50,478 bases of DNA from Candidatus Cloacimonadota bacterium. GTDB lineage: Bacteria > Cloacimonadota > Cloacimonadia > JGIOTU-2. Where the stretch lies: NCBI GenBank assembly GCA_016932035.1, contig JAFGDR010000064.1, positions 1 through 50,478 on the forward strand, given 5' to 3'. This document shows positions 26,678 through 36,825 of this stretch, in pieces. The notes under the pieces are model-generated. The model was not told where the DNA came from, did not search any database, and saw nothing but the letters and a program-made list of their open reading frames with translations. Position 1 is the stretch's first letter, and every line of letters begins with the position of its first letter. A program made the position numbers and the translations under genes.

Positions 26678-27910
26678 ATGAAGTTCCAAGAATTTTTCCT
26701 CAAGAAATTTTTCCTCGTAAAGGGCAAGCGGGACTTTTTTTCTTTCAATTCGCTCATTTCAATCATAGGAATTATGATCGGAGTGATCGCTCTAACGGTC
26801 TCACTTGCACTTTTCAGTGGATATTATGATACGATGAAAGAAATAATCCTTGGGGTGAACTCACATATCTATATCCTCAAATTCGGCAATGAGCAAGTCT
26901 CCGAAGAGGAGTATCAGCACATATCTACAATTTTGGATACTCTTGAATCCGTTCATGCTTATGCTCCGTTTTTATATACAGAAGGTATGGCAATTAAAGA
27001 TGATGACATTGCAGGTGTGATCATACGTGGCTTGGATTTCGAGAAAGAATTGCAAACGTCAGATGTTGGTTCATTTATTGTTGAAGGAAGTTTTGAACAC
27101 AACGGCAAAAACGCAGTTATTGGTAAAAACATTGCTGAGAGACTGCACGTCCAGGTTGGAGATTCTATAAAATTGATAACACCGATGAATGCTGATTTCA
27201 CTATAGCAGGAATGATGCCTTCCTCAATTATTGTTAAGATTTCCGGAATTCTCTCTTCAGGAATGTTTGAGTTTGATAATTCACTTGTATTACTGCCGGT
27301 AGAAAATGCACAGAGCTTTCTTTCCGTTGGAGATCAGTATACTGGAATTTCTATCAAACTAATAAGTGATTATATCGAAGAAGCTGATCGTATTGCTTTG
27401 CAGATCCAACAAGAATTATCTTATCCGTTTAATGTTAGCAATTGGATTGATCTGAATAAAAATCTCTTCAGTCTGCTCAAGCTTGAAAAATGGGTGATCT
27501 TCATCATCATCGCACTTATCGTTCTAGTAGCGGGATTCGGTTTGACAAGCGTTCTCTCGATGCATATTCTGGACAAGAGGAAAGAGATCGGTATCCTCAA
27601 AGCGCTTGGTACTACGAATAGAGATCTCAGAAAGATCTTTTTTGCTCGGAATCTGATTATTGGTTTCAGCGGAATCTTGCTTGGAATAATGTTTGGCTTC
27701 ATCATTTCATTGTTATTGACCCATACCAATATCATTACAATAGAGAGTGATGTCTACTTGATCGAGCATCTGGTTGTTAAGAACCAACCCATCGACTATA
27801 TCTTCATTATACTTGTTGCAGGTCTTATCATAGTATTTTCATCTTTTTTTCCGTTACGAAAGATTTCACAGATGCAGGCAGTTTCAATTATTCGAGTCTC
27901 AAAAAAATAG
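26678..27910 (+). CDS. lolC: Lipoprotein-releasing ABC transporter permease (LolC/LolE family)
   Basis: A 410-residue inner-membrane permease. With the LolD ATPase it extracts mature lipoproteins from the inner membrane for delivery to the outer membrane. The topology is that of the MacB/FtsX superfamily: one helix near the N-terminus (LISIIGIMIGVIALTVSLALF), a large periplasmic domain (about residues 50-265), then three helices (VIFIIIALIVLVAGFGLTSV, LIIGFSGILLGIMFGFIISL, YIFIILVAGLIIVFSSF). KRKEIGILKALG-like sequence (DKRKEIGILKALGTT) is the family cytoplasmic motif. Single LolC/E-type (LolF-like) homodimers occur outside gammaproteobacteria, which fits one permease gene here. A weak AAGG precedes the start. 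LolD follows nine bases later. Confidence 0.9.
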   Translation: MKFQEFFLKKFFLVKGKRDFFSFNSLISIIGIMIGVIALTVSLALFSGYYDTMKEIILGVNSHIYILKFGNEQVSEEEYQHISTILDTLESVHAYAPFLYTEGMAIKDDDIAGVIIRGLDFEKELQTSDVGSFIVEGSFEHNGKNAVIGKNIAERLHVQVGDSIKLITPMNADFTIAGMMPSSIIVKISGILSSGMFEFDNSLVLLPVENAQSFLSVGDQYTGISIKLISDYIEEADRIALQIQQELSYPFNVSNWIDLNKNLFSLLKLEKWVIFIIIALIVLVAGFGLTSVLSMHILDKRKEIGILKALGTTNRDLRKIFFARNLIIGFSGILLGIMFGFIISLLLTHTNIITIESDVYLIEHLVVKNQPIDYIFIILVAGLIIVFSSFFPLRKISQMQAVSIIRVSKK

Positions 27911-27919
27911 AGAGGTTCC

Positions 27920-28606
27920 ATGATTTTACAGGCAAAAAATATTACAAAGACATATTTTGAAGGCACACATGAAAAGCGACTGACCGTTCTGGATAATCTT
28001 GATTTCTCGATGAAACAAGGGGAGATCGTTTCGATAACCGGACTTTCAGGGAGCGGAAAAAGCACACTACTTCATATATTAGGAACCCTTGATAAACCCG
28101 ATTCCGGTAGTGTCATATTTTATGATGTAGATATACGATCATATAATGAGGGAGAACTCGCACACTTCAGAAATATGAATATTGGTTTTGTGTTCCAGTT
28201 CCACCACCTATTGCCCGAACTCACTACGGTTGAAAATGTAGCGATGCCTAAGATGATAAGCGGTGCATCCTATAAGGAAAGCATCCAAGCATCCGAAGAG
28301 TTGCTCGCTTCACTCGATCTTGTTGAAAGAAGTTCACATTATCCTCACCAACTAAGTGGAGGAGAGCAGCAACGAGTAGCTGTTGCACGAGCTCTGATCA
28401 ACAATCCGGATATTGTTCTCGCAGATGAACCGACCGGAAACCTCGACTCGATTCATAGCCAGGAACTGACTGATCTTCTCTGGAGTTTAAATCAACGATT
28501 CGACACATCTGTCCTGCTGGTCACGCATAATCAGGAACTTGCAAAATGTGCTGATCATGTATATAATCTTGAGAAGGGTAAACTCCATACATTAAGCAAA
28601 GGATAA
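27920..28606 (+). CDS. lolD: Lipoprotein-releasing ABC transporter ATPase
   Basis: A 228-residue ABC ATPase of the LolD/MacB group that powers lipoprotein release. Walker A is GLSGSGKST (41-49), the Q-loop is [11 protein letters not shown] (Gln93), the ABC signature is LSGGEQQR (145-152), Walker B is [12 protein letters not shown] (166-177), and the H-loop His is in LLVTHNQEL. The HHLLPELT stretch matches LolD. The gene is nine bases after its permease and 15 before tamB, so it belongs to one envelope unit. Confidence 0.93.
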   Translation: MILQAKNITKTYFEGTHEKRLTVLDNLDFSMKQGEIVSITGLSGSGKSTLLHILGTLDKPDSGSVIFYDVDIRSYNEGELAHFRNMNIGFVFQFHHLLPELTTVENVAMPKMISGASYKESIQASEELLASLDLVERSSHYPHQLSGGEQQRVAVARALINNPDIVLADEPTGNLDSIHSQELTDLLWSLNQRFDTSVLLVTHNQELAKCADHVYNLEKGKLHTLSKG

Positions 28607-28621
28607 AGAGATTTTTATTGA

Positions 28622-31600
28622 ATGAGAAAACGTAAGTGGTTGCTGGTCGTCGTCTTAATTCTGATTGTGATCAATCTTATATTCTGGGGCATGACCTACC
28701 TCTTCGATGTGAACACATATGTGAAGAATAAACTCACAAATACACTTGGGAAACAACTCGAAGCAACCATCTCATTTTCCAATCTGAACATTACGTCAAA
28801 AATTTTACAGATTTCTGATCTTGAGATACATAAGGAGGGTGAGTATACATTCAGAGCATCTCAGCTTTATATACATTATTCTTTTTGGCAGCTAATACTT
28901 CATAATTTCAAAATTGAAAAGGCTTTGAAAGAAATCAGATGTTTCTCTCCCGAAGTCTCATATATTCTGGATTTTAATAAAGAGAGAAAACCATGGCGTA
29001 TCGATCTCGATGCTCTTGAAAAAACACTGACACGTTTCAATTATATCTCTATCATAAATGGACAAGTGTCATTACAATCAGACAGCACCTATCATTTTAC
29101 AGAAAATATTGATAAACTTAATATCAATCTCCAAAAGAAAGCAGAACATGAATGGCACATTTCCTTATCTGCTTACCAGCAAAACAATAATGGAGTTATC
29201 CAGATCGACGGAATGTATGCGAGAAAATCAAATGATTTTACGATCATTATAACAGATTACAGCGTTCCTCACATTTCCTCCCAAAATGCACAACTTCTCA
29301 ATGCAATGGTTAATGCAGATATTGAGACCGATCTGTCGGATTCTCTTAATGGAAGTGTTGTGATCAGCAACATAGCTGGCACATATAGTGATGAGCTTTT
29401 TCAAACAGATACTATAGATTTGTCGATACATCCGGAAACACTGACGATTAAGAAGTTTCCAATCAGATGGAGGAATCATGAAGCAATGTTTGGTGGAGAA
29501 GTACGAGATTATTTGAATGAAGATGCATCACTTGATATTTCATTTGTGCTGGATAATTTTCATGTACATGAAGTTGATCCGATCATGTTAGGAAGAATAG
29601 ATGTAAGCGGAAATATCTCTGACAGTCCCGGTTCTCCGGAAATTTCAATTACAACATCGAGTGAAGAATTGTCATACAAGGATTTTAATATATATGATTT
29701 TATAGCAAATCTGAACTACAAACAAAATGAATTGCACATATTGCAAGGATCATTCATCGCTGATACAAATTTGGTCATATTGTCGGGAAATATTAGTGTC
29801 GATACAAATGAACTTTTTAATAGTAAAGCAAATGTATCTATTACCAGCAAAGACTTTACGTATATTTTTGATAATTATTATTTTAGTTATGATGTAGAAG
29901 CAACCATAAGTGGAAGTTTGAAGGATCCTGAAAGTAATGTAGTTTGTAAAAATCTTTTAATAAAAAATAATACTTTTACTTTTACCGATTTATTATTGAA
30001 AGCATCATTTAAAAAGAAAAGAATTGATTTCCAGATAGATAATGTTACCGGTTCAGTAAACATAAAAGGTTTTGCTGATTTTTCAGCGAAATTACCCATA
30101 ATTGAAACCGATTTTGTTACCAAAAACCTTACATTTACAAACGTACTTAATACTGCAAATCCAATAACCGATCAACTCAATCCAATTATTAGTGCACAGG
30201 TTCGGGCAAAGGTTAAAGATAATCTGGTATATGTGAACGGACTGATCGATCTTGGAAAGGATTTTAATTCAAAACTCGACGGAATTTTAAATCTTTCAGG
30301 AGAGATACCACTTGTACTGAGCGCGTATGATGGTTTTTTCAATATTGGAACCGATTCACTATATGTAAACAACGAACCGATTGGGATAGTGCTGCAGTCA
30401 TCCATCTTTAAAGATGATCGATTCTCAGCACAGCTTGATATAGGAAAAACTGTAACGACAAACATGAGTGGGACAATAGCTCAGGATAGTATCCGGTATG
30501 CAGGAAATATTTCCATAGATTCCTTGGAAATTTTAAAAGTAAATCAAATATTTTCATCCAATGAAGAAGAAATAACAATGGATGGTTTCATTACAGCTTT
30601 TCTCGATTTTGCAGGAACGAATTCTCTCCAGGGAACTGGGCATGTCCATGTGAAAGACCTGTCATTCAGTAAAGCGATTCATCCAGTTGATGTGGACTCT
30701 GATTTAGAAATTCTTTCATCAGAGATAGCGCTCGATAATATTGTGGCAAAGAATTCTCAAACACTGCTGTTTGGGAATGCTCGCTTATCTTTGGATGAGG
30801 GAGTGTTTGAACTCAATGCTGAACAAGACGGCGTCCTCTTAGAAGAGTTATTCTTTGATGACTTCGTTTCCGGCTCAGCAGATTACTCAATTATTGCATC
30901 TGGGCATCTGGATGATCCCCGCATTTTGTGTGATGTCTCTGTTGAAAATGGCCAATTTTTTGATACATCATTTAATACATGCAAAGCACAGGTTTTTCAG
31001 GATAGTACGCTTTTCTACCTCAAACAGCTGGAGGTTCTTGCACCTGATTTCAATCTCACTGGCAATGGATCGTACAGCTATAATTTTCTAAAAGAAGAAT
31101 TTCATGACCATCCAGATATGATGAGGTTCAGCTTTTCCGGTGACTTACTCAAGATTCTTTCACGCTACACTCCCTTAATAAAAAACGCTTCGAGTAAAAC
31201 GGATCTGATGTTTTCGATCAAAACTGAGGATACCAACACGATCATAGATAGTGCGTGCATCTGTATTTCTGATGGCGAGTTCTCGATTAAGTCACAACCT
31301 GAAAAAGTCAGAAACCTTTCATTTGATATGGGTGTGAAAAATAATATAGTCACTAATCTGAATGGTTCATTGATCATGGGAGATGGCAAGCTTTTTATAA
31401 AGAACAAAGTAAATGAATCTGATATGGATATATATGTAGGAGATATTAATATTGGCACAATTCTCCTCAATAATGATGATAAGGGTATAACGATACATAT
31501 TCCTAACTATCAACCAGACAGGGGACTTGTCGACGTCCGGCTAGTTGGCTATAACAGCGAATATTTCTCTATCTTTCACGAGGATGGTGGTTGGGTATTA

Positions 31601-32635
31601 TCCGGGCGAATACTTCTGTCGAATGGCGATGCAATCTACGAAGAAGAGGAAGAACCGGAAGAAGCTGAAGATACCGGGTTACCTCCCATTTATGCAGACT
31701 TCGACCTTGTTTTTGATAAAAATACCTGGTATGTTTCTAATCCGTTTAACTTAAAGATTGATCCGGGTGATTATATGAGTTTCCGATCTGATCGGGAAAC
31801 AGAAGAACTGGAATTGTTTTTCGATCTCCATTCAAGGCAGGGAGAGATGCGTCTTTTTGGGGAATTGTTCAGTGCCGAGGATGTATTTGTAAGAAAAGCA
31901 CGAAAGGATGATAAGGTATTCATCGATGCCACGTTTACAAAAAGAACTCCGGACGGATCGACCATCTATTTGTACGTTCGGTCGACTGAAGATAAACTCA
32001 ATGCTGATGACATCGGCACAGAGACATATGGTGATGTCGAAGTGATACTGAAAAGCGATAATCCCAATGATGTTACTATGTTGAGCATCCTTTCCAAGAT
32101 TCAATATGGTAAGGAAATTGATGAACTTTCCGAAGAAGAGCGCTTCGATCTAGGAACCGAGCAGGCGATCAACCTTGCAAGTGATGAGTTAAGCAATTTA
32201 ATCTTCAGTCCTATCATTAGTCCGGTCGAAGGAGTTATCAGGCAGATACTGGGGTTGGATTTTGTGCGTTTCAAAACAGGTTTTATGAAGAATATTATTC
32301 TCACCAGCGGCATCGTTGAGTCGGATGATTTTATCGTTGATCGTGAATATGATTCCGACCTTGAACTCCTTGGTGAGTTGAGTAAGGATATTCTCCTCGA
32401 GAACTTGGCGATCGATCTGGGAAAATACATCACACCTCAATGGTATCTGAACTACGAAGCACTCATAAAAAAAGAGATGTCCTCTCGTAATGAAACATAT
32501 ATTGGTGTTCAGCATGAGCTCTCCTTTACATGGGATCTGCCGTACAATTTTAGATTCATTTACAGATATCAATTCTATCCTGCGCAGGGTAAAGATAACC
32601 AGGGAATTTCACTCGAAACGGTGTTGCATTTTTAG
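28622..32635 (+). CDS. tamB: TamB/AsmA-like intermembrane lipid-transport protein
   Basis: A 1337-residue protein with one N-terminal membrane anchor (residues 5-27, WLLVVVLILIVINLIFWGM), a long repeat-like beta-rich middle and a TamB-type C-terminal domain. The last region carries ILGLDFVRFKTGF and then strand-rich sequence ending in VLHF. Such proteins form a long groove from inner to outer membrane and carry phospholipids; TamB also works with an Omp85 partner in barrel assembly. The length is near E. coli TamB (1259). No TamA is seen nearby, but bamA begins 318 bases downstream, and pairing of a TamB-like protein with BamA is a known arrangement in such phyla. A short acidic stretch (EEEEEPEEAEDTG) lies near residue 1010. 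Confidence 0.88.
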   Translation: MRKRKWLLVVVLILIVINLIFWGMTYLFDVNTYVKNKLTNTLGKQLEATISFSNLNITSKILQISDLEIHKEGEYTFRASQLYIHYSFWQLILHNFKIEKALKEIRCFSPEVSYILDFNKERKPWRIDLDALEKTLTRFNYISIINGQVSLQSDSTYHFTENIDKLNINLQKKAEHEWHISLSAYQQNNNGVIQIDGMYARKSNDFTIIITDYSVPHISSQNAQLLNAMVNADIETDLSDSLNGSVVISNIAGTYSDELFQTDTIDLSIHPETLTIKKFPIRWRNHEAMFGGEVRDYLNEDASLDISFVLDNFHVHEVDPIMLGRIDVSGNISDSPGSPEISITTSSEELSYKDFNIYDFIANLNYKQNELHILQGSFIADTNLVILSGNISVDTNELFNSKANVSITSKDFTYIFDNYYFSYDVEATISGSLKDPESNVVCKNLLIKNNTFTFTDLLLKASFKKKRIDFQIDNVTGSVNIKGFADFSAKLPIIETDFVTKNLTFTNVLNTANPITDQLNPIISAQVRAKVKDNLVYVNGLIDLGKDFNSKLDGILNLSGEIPLVLSAYDGFFNIGTDSLYVNNEPIGIVLQSSIFKDDRFSAQLDIGKTVTTNMSGTIAQDSIRYAGNISIDSLEILKVNQIFSSNEEEITMDGFITAFLDFAGTNSLQGTGHVHVKDLSFSKAIHPVDVDSDLEILSSEIALDNIVAKNSQTLLFGNARLSLDEGVFELNAEQDGVLLEELFFDDFVSGSADYSIIASGHLDDPRILCDVSVENGQFFDTSFNTCKAQVFQDSTLFYLKQLEVLAPDFNLTGNGSYSYNFLKEEFHDHPDMMRFSFSGDLLKILSRYTPLIKNASSKTDLMFSIKTEDTNTIIDSACICISDGEFSIKSQPEKVRNLSFDMGVKNNIVTNLNGSLIMGDGKLFIKNKVNESDMDIYVGDINIGTILLNNDDKGITIHIPNYQPDRGLVDVRLVGYNSEYFSIFHEDGGWVLSGRILLSNGDAIYEEEEEPEEAEDTGLPPIYADFDLVFDKNTWYVSNPFNLKIDPGDYMSFRSDRETEELELFFDLHSRQGEMRLFGELFSAEDVFVRKARKDDKVFIDATFTKRTPDGSTIYLYVRSTEDKLNADDIGTETYGDVEVILKSDNPNDVTMLSILSKIQYGKEIDELSEEERFDLGTEQAINLASDELSNLIFSPIISPVEGVIRQILGLDFVRFKTGFMKNIILTSGIVESDDFIVDREYDSDLELLGELSKDILLENLAIDLGKYITPQWYLNYEALIKKEMSSRNETYIGVQHELSFTWDLPYNFRFIYRYQFYPAQGKDNQGISLETVLHF

Positions 32636-32953
32636 CTTTGATAGACTACTGTTAGGATTAGATTACGAATTTATCTGGATTTTCACTGAAAAATAATAAA
32701 CGAATTTTATACTATATAGATCATCATCTTTCTTTACAAGTTGGCAGATTGTTATATGTCACCACTTATGCTACAGCTGTTCTTGATAAACCAGAACCCA
32801 TCCAATTTATTTTGTTGAGATAGAAGGTATGTCATTGAAAATATCGGAATATTATAATATTATTACTATATATCACTTCATCCTACTAAAAAACTTTACT
32901 AATTATTTTACTAACGGGAAATATGCCATAAATTATCTTTAATCTCAAAAAAT
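32636..32953. other. Noncoding gap between tamB and bamA
   Basis: A gap of 318 bases. The first 200 bases show no open frame that resembles a known protein, no RNA gene and no clear repeat. The last 120 hold the bamA promoter candidate and a palindrome, reported separately. Confidence 0.6.
32835..32863 (+). promoter_or_regulatory. Probable bamA promoter with overlapping palindrome
   Basis: TTGAAA (32835-32840) and TATTAT (32858-32863) are spaced by 17 bases, a good sigma70-type match. A perfect 14-base palindrome AATATTATAATATT (32848-32861) covers the spacer and half of the -10 box, so a bound protein would block polymerase. The start codon is about 90 bases downstream with no SD. Confidence 0.45.
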
Positions 32954-35209
32954 ATGAAAAAAATTATATTCTCTCTTTTGATTTTTTCGTTTGCGTTTTG
33001 TACTGCATCGGCATTTGCTCAAATCGAGTATAATTATATTTCTAATATCGAGATAACTGGAAATATAAACGTAACCTCTCAACTCATCAAATCTGCTTCA
33101 GGACTTGCTATAGGGCAGATCTATTCACCAGAAAAAATTTCAACAGCTATCAAGAATATCTACAAACTTGGTCTTTTCGACGACATTAATGTAGATAAAG
33201 TCCAGGATGAAAAGGGTGTTAAGGTCATCATACAGGTTTCAGAATATCCCATTGTACAGGACTGGGAAATTACCGGTAATAAAAAGATCAAGCTTGATGA
33301 TATCAAAAAGCAGTTCCGGCTTGTTCGCGGTGATTATTGGTCAGGTGAACGCGAGCTTGAGATCAGGAATAAGATCCTTGATCTGTATTATTCCAAAGGA
33401 TATCGGCTTGCAGCAGTCAATTTCAGTGATGAACCTGCTGTAAAAAACAGGATAGACCTGTCGATCGTTATTAATGAAGGGTATAAGGTCGTCATCAGAG
33501 AGATCAATTTTACCGGGAACGACCAGGTAACCACAAAGAAGCTTCGCAGGGTCATCAAGACCAAGAAGAGCGGTTTTCTTCGTTCAGGTGAATTCGATCA
33601 GCAGAAATTCGATGAGGATCTCGACCGTGTCATTAACTATTATAATTCTAAAGGATACATTGACGCAACGATCATCGGGTGGGAACCAAGATACGATGAA
33701 AAGGGACAGCTTTATCTTACGATAAATCTCTATGAAGGTAACCAATATCGTATTGGCGCTATATCAATCGAGGGCAATACACTGTTCAGCAAAGAGATAC
33801 TCCTTGACCAGCTCAAGTTCGATGATAACCAGATCTTTGACCGGGAAGAGTTTGATGAGAAGCTCAATACCATCCGGTCAATGTATTATGAGGAGGGATA
33901 TATTTATTCAACGGTTTCACCCCAGATCAATCCTAAAGCTGATGAGGTAAACATCAATATCTTTGTACAGGAAAATAACCGTGCAAAGGTCAGGCAGATA
34001 TATATTGAAGGCAACAAAAAGACTAAGGAAAAGATCATCCGGCGTCAGCTGGCAATTGTTCCAGGTGATTACTTCCGGCAGTCACTCCTTATTCAAAGCC
34101 AGAGAAACATCTATAACCTCGGTTTCTTCGAGCCGAATATCGGGCTGGACTATCAGCCGATCAATGATGATGGAGATATTGATCTCATCTTTCAGCTTGA
34201 AGATAAAGAATCCGGTACAGCCAATATGGGTGTGAACTATGACGAAGAAGACAAGCTGACTGGATTTCTCTCATTTTCACATAATAATCTTTTTGGAAAA
34301 GCATGGGGTTTAAAATTAACATGGGAATTCAGTGGTAAAAAGCAAGAATACGACATCAGTTTTACCAATCCATATTTTTATGATACGAATATGCTTCTTG
34401 GTTTGGATGTCTATCACCAGAGAAACAACTGGGATAGTTATAATTATAAAGTGGTTGAATCCGGCGGAGGTTTCCGTATTGGAACAAAAATCCCCTGGGT
34501 AAATTATTCAAAGATCACGACAGGTTATTCTATAACTCAGAAACAGTACAGCATTCTTGATGAAAATGGTGATGTGTCGTCATCATTGCAAGCTCTGGTC
34601 GATAAAGGAAAAATACTCACGAGCACAGCATTTCTTACACTCGAAAGGGATGACAGGGATAATGTGTTCAGACCCAGCGAAGGTTCACTTGTCCGCTCAT
34701 ATACAGGACTGGCTGGCGGTCCCCTTGGGGGAAGCGAAGATTATATTAAAGAGATTATCCAGACAAATTGGTATCTGAAGCTCTTCTGGAAATTTTCTCT
34801 TGGCACACGTTGGCGTGTGGGATATGTCAAAGCATTTGGTGACACGAAAGAAGTACCTCTTGATGAGCTTTTTTACCCGGGCGGAACAGGTGCTGACGGT
34901 ATTCGCGGCTATCCTGATAATAGTGTTGTTCCGGAAGATGAAGATGGTGGTAAAGCTGAATTCATCACTTCAACTGAAATTACCTTCCCGATCTCAGGCG
35001 ACCAGATCATCGGTGTCATGTTCCTGGATGCGGGAAATTCTTATAATTTTCTATCTGAAATAAATGTTCAAAAATTAAAAAAGGGTATAGGAATGGGCGT
35101 GCGCATCATGTCCCCAATGGGACTGCTAGGTTTTGACTATGCCTATGGACTCGACAGAAAAACAAACAACAAGTGGCAGTTCCACTTCCAGTTTGGATCA
35201 ACTTTCTAA
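32954..35209 (+). CDS. bamA: Outer-membrane protein assembly factor BamA
   Basis: A 751-residue Omp85 protein that folds beta-barrels into the outer membrane. The signal peptide ends near ASAFA-Q (residue 23). Five POTRA domains follow, at about residues 25-95, 96-175, 176-265, 266-345 and 346-420, each with the I-x-G-N type strand (IEITGNINVT, WEITGNKKI, INFTGNDQV, ISIEGNTLF, IYIEGNKKTK). The rest is the 16-strand barrel with the Omp85 loop-6 motif VRGYP-like GIRGYPDN near residue 655, and it ends in FGSTF with a C-terminal Phe. The gene order bamA-skp-lpxD-(lpxC)fabZ-lpxA is widely conserved. No SD precedes the ATG; the leader is A-rich. Confidence 0.96.
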   Translation: MKKIIFSLLIFSFAFCTASAFAQIEYNYISNIEITGNINVTSQLIKSASGLAIGQIYSPEKISTAIKNIYKLGLFDDINVDKVQDEKGVKVIIQVSEYPIVQDWEITGNKKIKLDDIKKQFRLVRGDYWSGERELEIRNKILDLYYSKGYRLAAVNFSDEPAVKNRIDLSIVINEGYKVVIREINFTGNDQVTTKKLRRVIKTKKSGFLRSGEFDQQKFDEDLDRVINYYNSKGYIDATIIGWEPRYDEKGQLYLTINLYEGNQYRIGAISIEGNTLFSKEILLDQLKFDDNQIFDREEFDEKLNTIRSMYYEEGYIYSTVSPQINPKADEVNINIFVQENNRAKVRQIYIEGNKKTKEKIIRRQLAIVPGDYFRQSLLIQSQRNIYNLGFFEPNIGLDYQPINDDGDIDLIFQLEDKESGTANMGVNYDEEDKLTGFLSFSHNNLFGKAWGLKLTWEFSGKKQEYDISFTNPYFYDTNMLLGLDVYHQRNNWDSYNYKVVESGGGFRIGTKIPWVNYSKITTGYSITQKQYSILDENGDVSSSLQALVDKGKILTSTAFLTLERDDRDNVFRPSEGSLVRSYTGLAGGPLGGSEDYIKEIIQTNWYLKLFWKFSLGTRWRVGYVKAFGDTKEVPLDELFYPGGTGADGIRGYPDNSVVPEDEDGGKAEFITSTEITFPISGDQIIGVMFLDAGNSYNFLSEINVQKLKKGIGMGVRIMSPMGLLGFDYAYGLDRKTNNKWQFHFQFGSTF

Positions 35210-35239
35210 ATAAATTTTATATTACAAGGAGATGATATC

Positions 35240-35785
35240 ATGAAGTTCAAAGTAATCATCATTGCGATGTTTGTGATTCTGATGCCTGTGTTGGCATCGG
35301 CAGCTCAAAAGATCGGCGTTATCGACGTCGATAAGGTTTATAACGATTTCGAAGAAAAGAATGTTGCTGAACAGCAGTTCTACCAGGAATCAGATCAGTG
35401 GGAAAAGGATCTCGATGAAAAAGAAGCTGAGATCACCCGACTGAAAAATGAATATGAGAATCTTCCCCCAATCGTATCAAAAGAACGTCGCGATCAAAAA
35501 CTTAAAGAAATAGACCAGAAAGAAACAGATTTCTATAATCTTGCAAACGAATATCGTAACAAGGCGATAGAACGACAAATGGAGCTTCTTGCACCTATCA
35601 GTGAAAAGATCGTAACAGCAATTAACGAAGTGGCAGAAGAGAACGGGCTTGATATTGTACTTAATACGATGCAGGGTGAAGTTGTGCTCTATATAAAGAA
35701 CGAGGATATCGACATCACGGCTGCGGTCATTGAGAAACTTAACATCAATACACCTGCACCTGAAGAAAATCTAACCAACGAATGA
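35240..35785 (+). CDS. OmpH/Skp-family periplasmic chaperone
   Basis: A 181-residue periplasmic protein with a signal peptide ([22 protein letters not shown]). After the [14 protein letters not shown] start of Skp-type proteins there is a long helical coiled coil (about residues 40-120) rich in Glu, Lys and Gln, then the C-terminal body strand ([16 protein letters not shown]). Skp trimers hold unfolded barrel proteins with these helical arms until BamA folds them. It sits 30 bases after bamA with a strong AAGGAG, and overlaps lpxD by four bases. Confidence 0.88.
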   Translation: MKFKVIIIAMFVILMPVLASAAQKIGVIDVDKVYNDFEEKNVAEQQFYQESDQWEKDLDEKEAEITRLKNEYENLPPIVSKERRDQKLKEIDQKETDFYNLANEYRNKAIERQMELLAPISEKIVTAINEVAEENGLDIVLNTMQGEVVLYIKNEDIDITAAVIEKLNINTPAPEENLTNE

Positions 35786-36825
35786 AGCGTTTCTCCATAG
35801 AACTTTCTCTTGAAAAGCTTGCTGAAATTGCTCAAGGGAAGTTGATAAAGGTCAGTGACTGCTTATGCAATGCAGTTGCATCGCTTGATGAAGCAGATGC
35901 TCAGACAGTTGTTTTTTTTCAGGATCCCAAATTTGAGAAAGAATTCCAGTCGTCAGAAGCAGGTGTTTTTATTATTCCCGCTGAACTTGATAGAGAAAAT
36001 TTGCCAGACAGGAATTATATACTCAGCCCAAAACCCTATTTTTCTTTTTTGAGGATTGTCGCATTCTTTCTTCACTCAACCCAAAAACCTATCAAAGGAA
36101 GAGACATTCATCCTTCGGCATATATTGATCCTTCAATCAAAATACCGGACAATATTATTGTCGCTGCAAATGTTGTGATCGGGAAGAATGTTGTGCTGGG
36201 CGAATACAATGCCATACAAGAGAATGTTGTCATTAAAGAAGATGTAACAATCGGTGATAGATGTTCTTTCTTTCCCGGTGTGACGATCTACAAAGAGGTT
36301 GTCATAGGCAGCTATGTGAGAATTCATGCTGGAAGTGTTATTGGATCTGACGGATTTGGGTATATCTGGGACGGTTCAAAGCATCAGAAAATTCCGCAGA
36401 TAGGAAGAGTTGTTATTGAAGATGATGTCGAGATCGGAGCAAATGTAACTGTCGACAGAGGTGCGCTGGGTGATACAGTCATCAAAAAGGGATCGAAGAT
36501 AGACAATCTTGTTCAGATCGCTCATAATGTACAAGTTGGAAATTATTCAATACTTTGCTCTCAAGTCGGTATCGCAGGCAGTTCAAAAGTTGGAGATAAC
36601 TGTATATTTGCCGGACAAGTCGGGATTGCAGATCATGTCAATGTTGGAAATAACGTAAAAATCGGTGCTCAATCCGGTGTACCGAATGACATTCCCGATG
36701 ATAAGATCGTACTCGGCTATCCTGCTATGGATGTTGGACTGCAACGGAGGATACTCGCTTCGCTGAAAGAATTACCAGATATGCGAAAATACTTCCATCA
36801 ATTGAAAAAGAAGGAAGAAAAATAA
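35782..36825 (+). CDS. lpxD: UDP-3-O-acylglucosamine N-acyltransferase
   Basis: A 347-residue trimeric acyltransferase of lipid A synthesis that adds the second hydroxyacyl chain to UDP-3-O-acyl-GlcN. The N-terminal uridine-binding domain (residues 1-100) includes [10 protein letters not shown] and [13 protein letters not shown]. From about 105 to 320 the left-handed beta-helix is built of hexapeptide repeats ([42 protein letters not shown]). The catalytic His is His248 in NLVQIAHNV. Standard length. It overlaps skp-like ompH by four bases and lpxC-fabZ by one. Confidence 0.96.
   Translation: MKRFSIELSLEKLAEIAQGKLIKVSDCLCNAVASLDEADAQTVVFFQDPKFEKEFQSSEAGVFIIPAELDRENLPDRNYILSPKPYFSFLRIVAFFLHSTQKPIKGRDIHPSAYIDPSIKIPDNIIVAANVVIGKNVVLGEYNAIQENVVIKEDVTIGDRCSFFPGVTIYKEVVIGSYVRIHAGSVIGSDGFGYIWDGSKHQKIPQIGRVVIEDDVEIGANVTVDRGALGDTVIKKGSKIDNLVQIAHNVQVGNYSILCSQVGIAGSSKVGDNCIFAGQVGIADHVNVGNNVKIGAQSGVPNDIPDDKIVLGYPAMDVGLQRRILASLKELPDMRKYFHQLKKKEEK

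Noticed and set aside
32636-32830. Possible remnant of a gene after tamB
   Set aside because: Short open stretches exist in two frames, but neither resembles a known protein and no element ends are seen.
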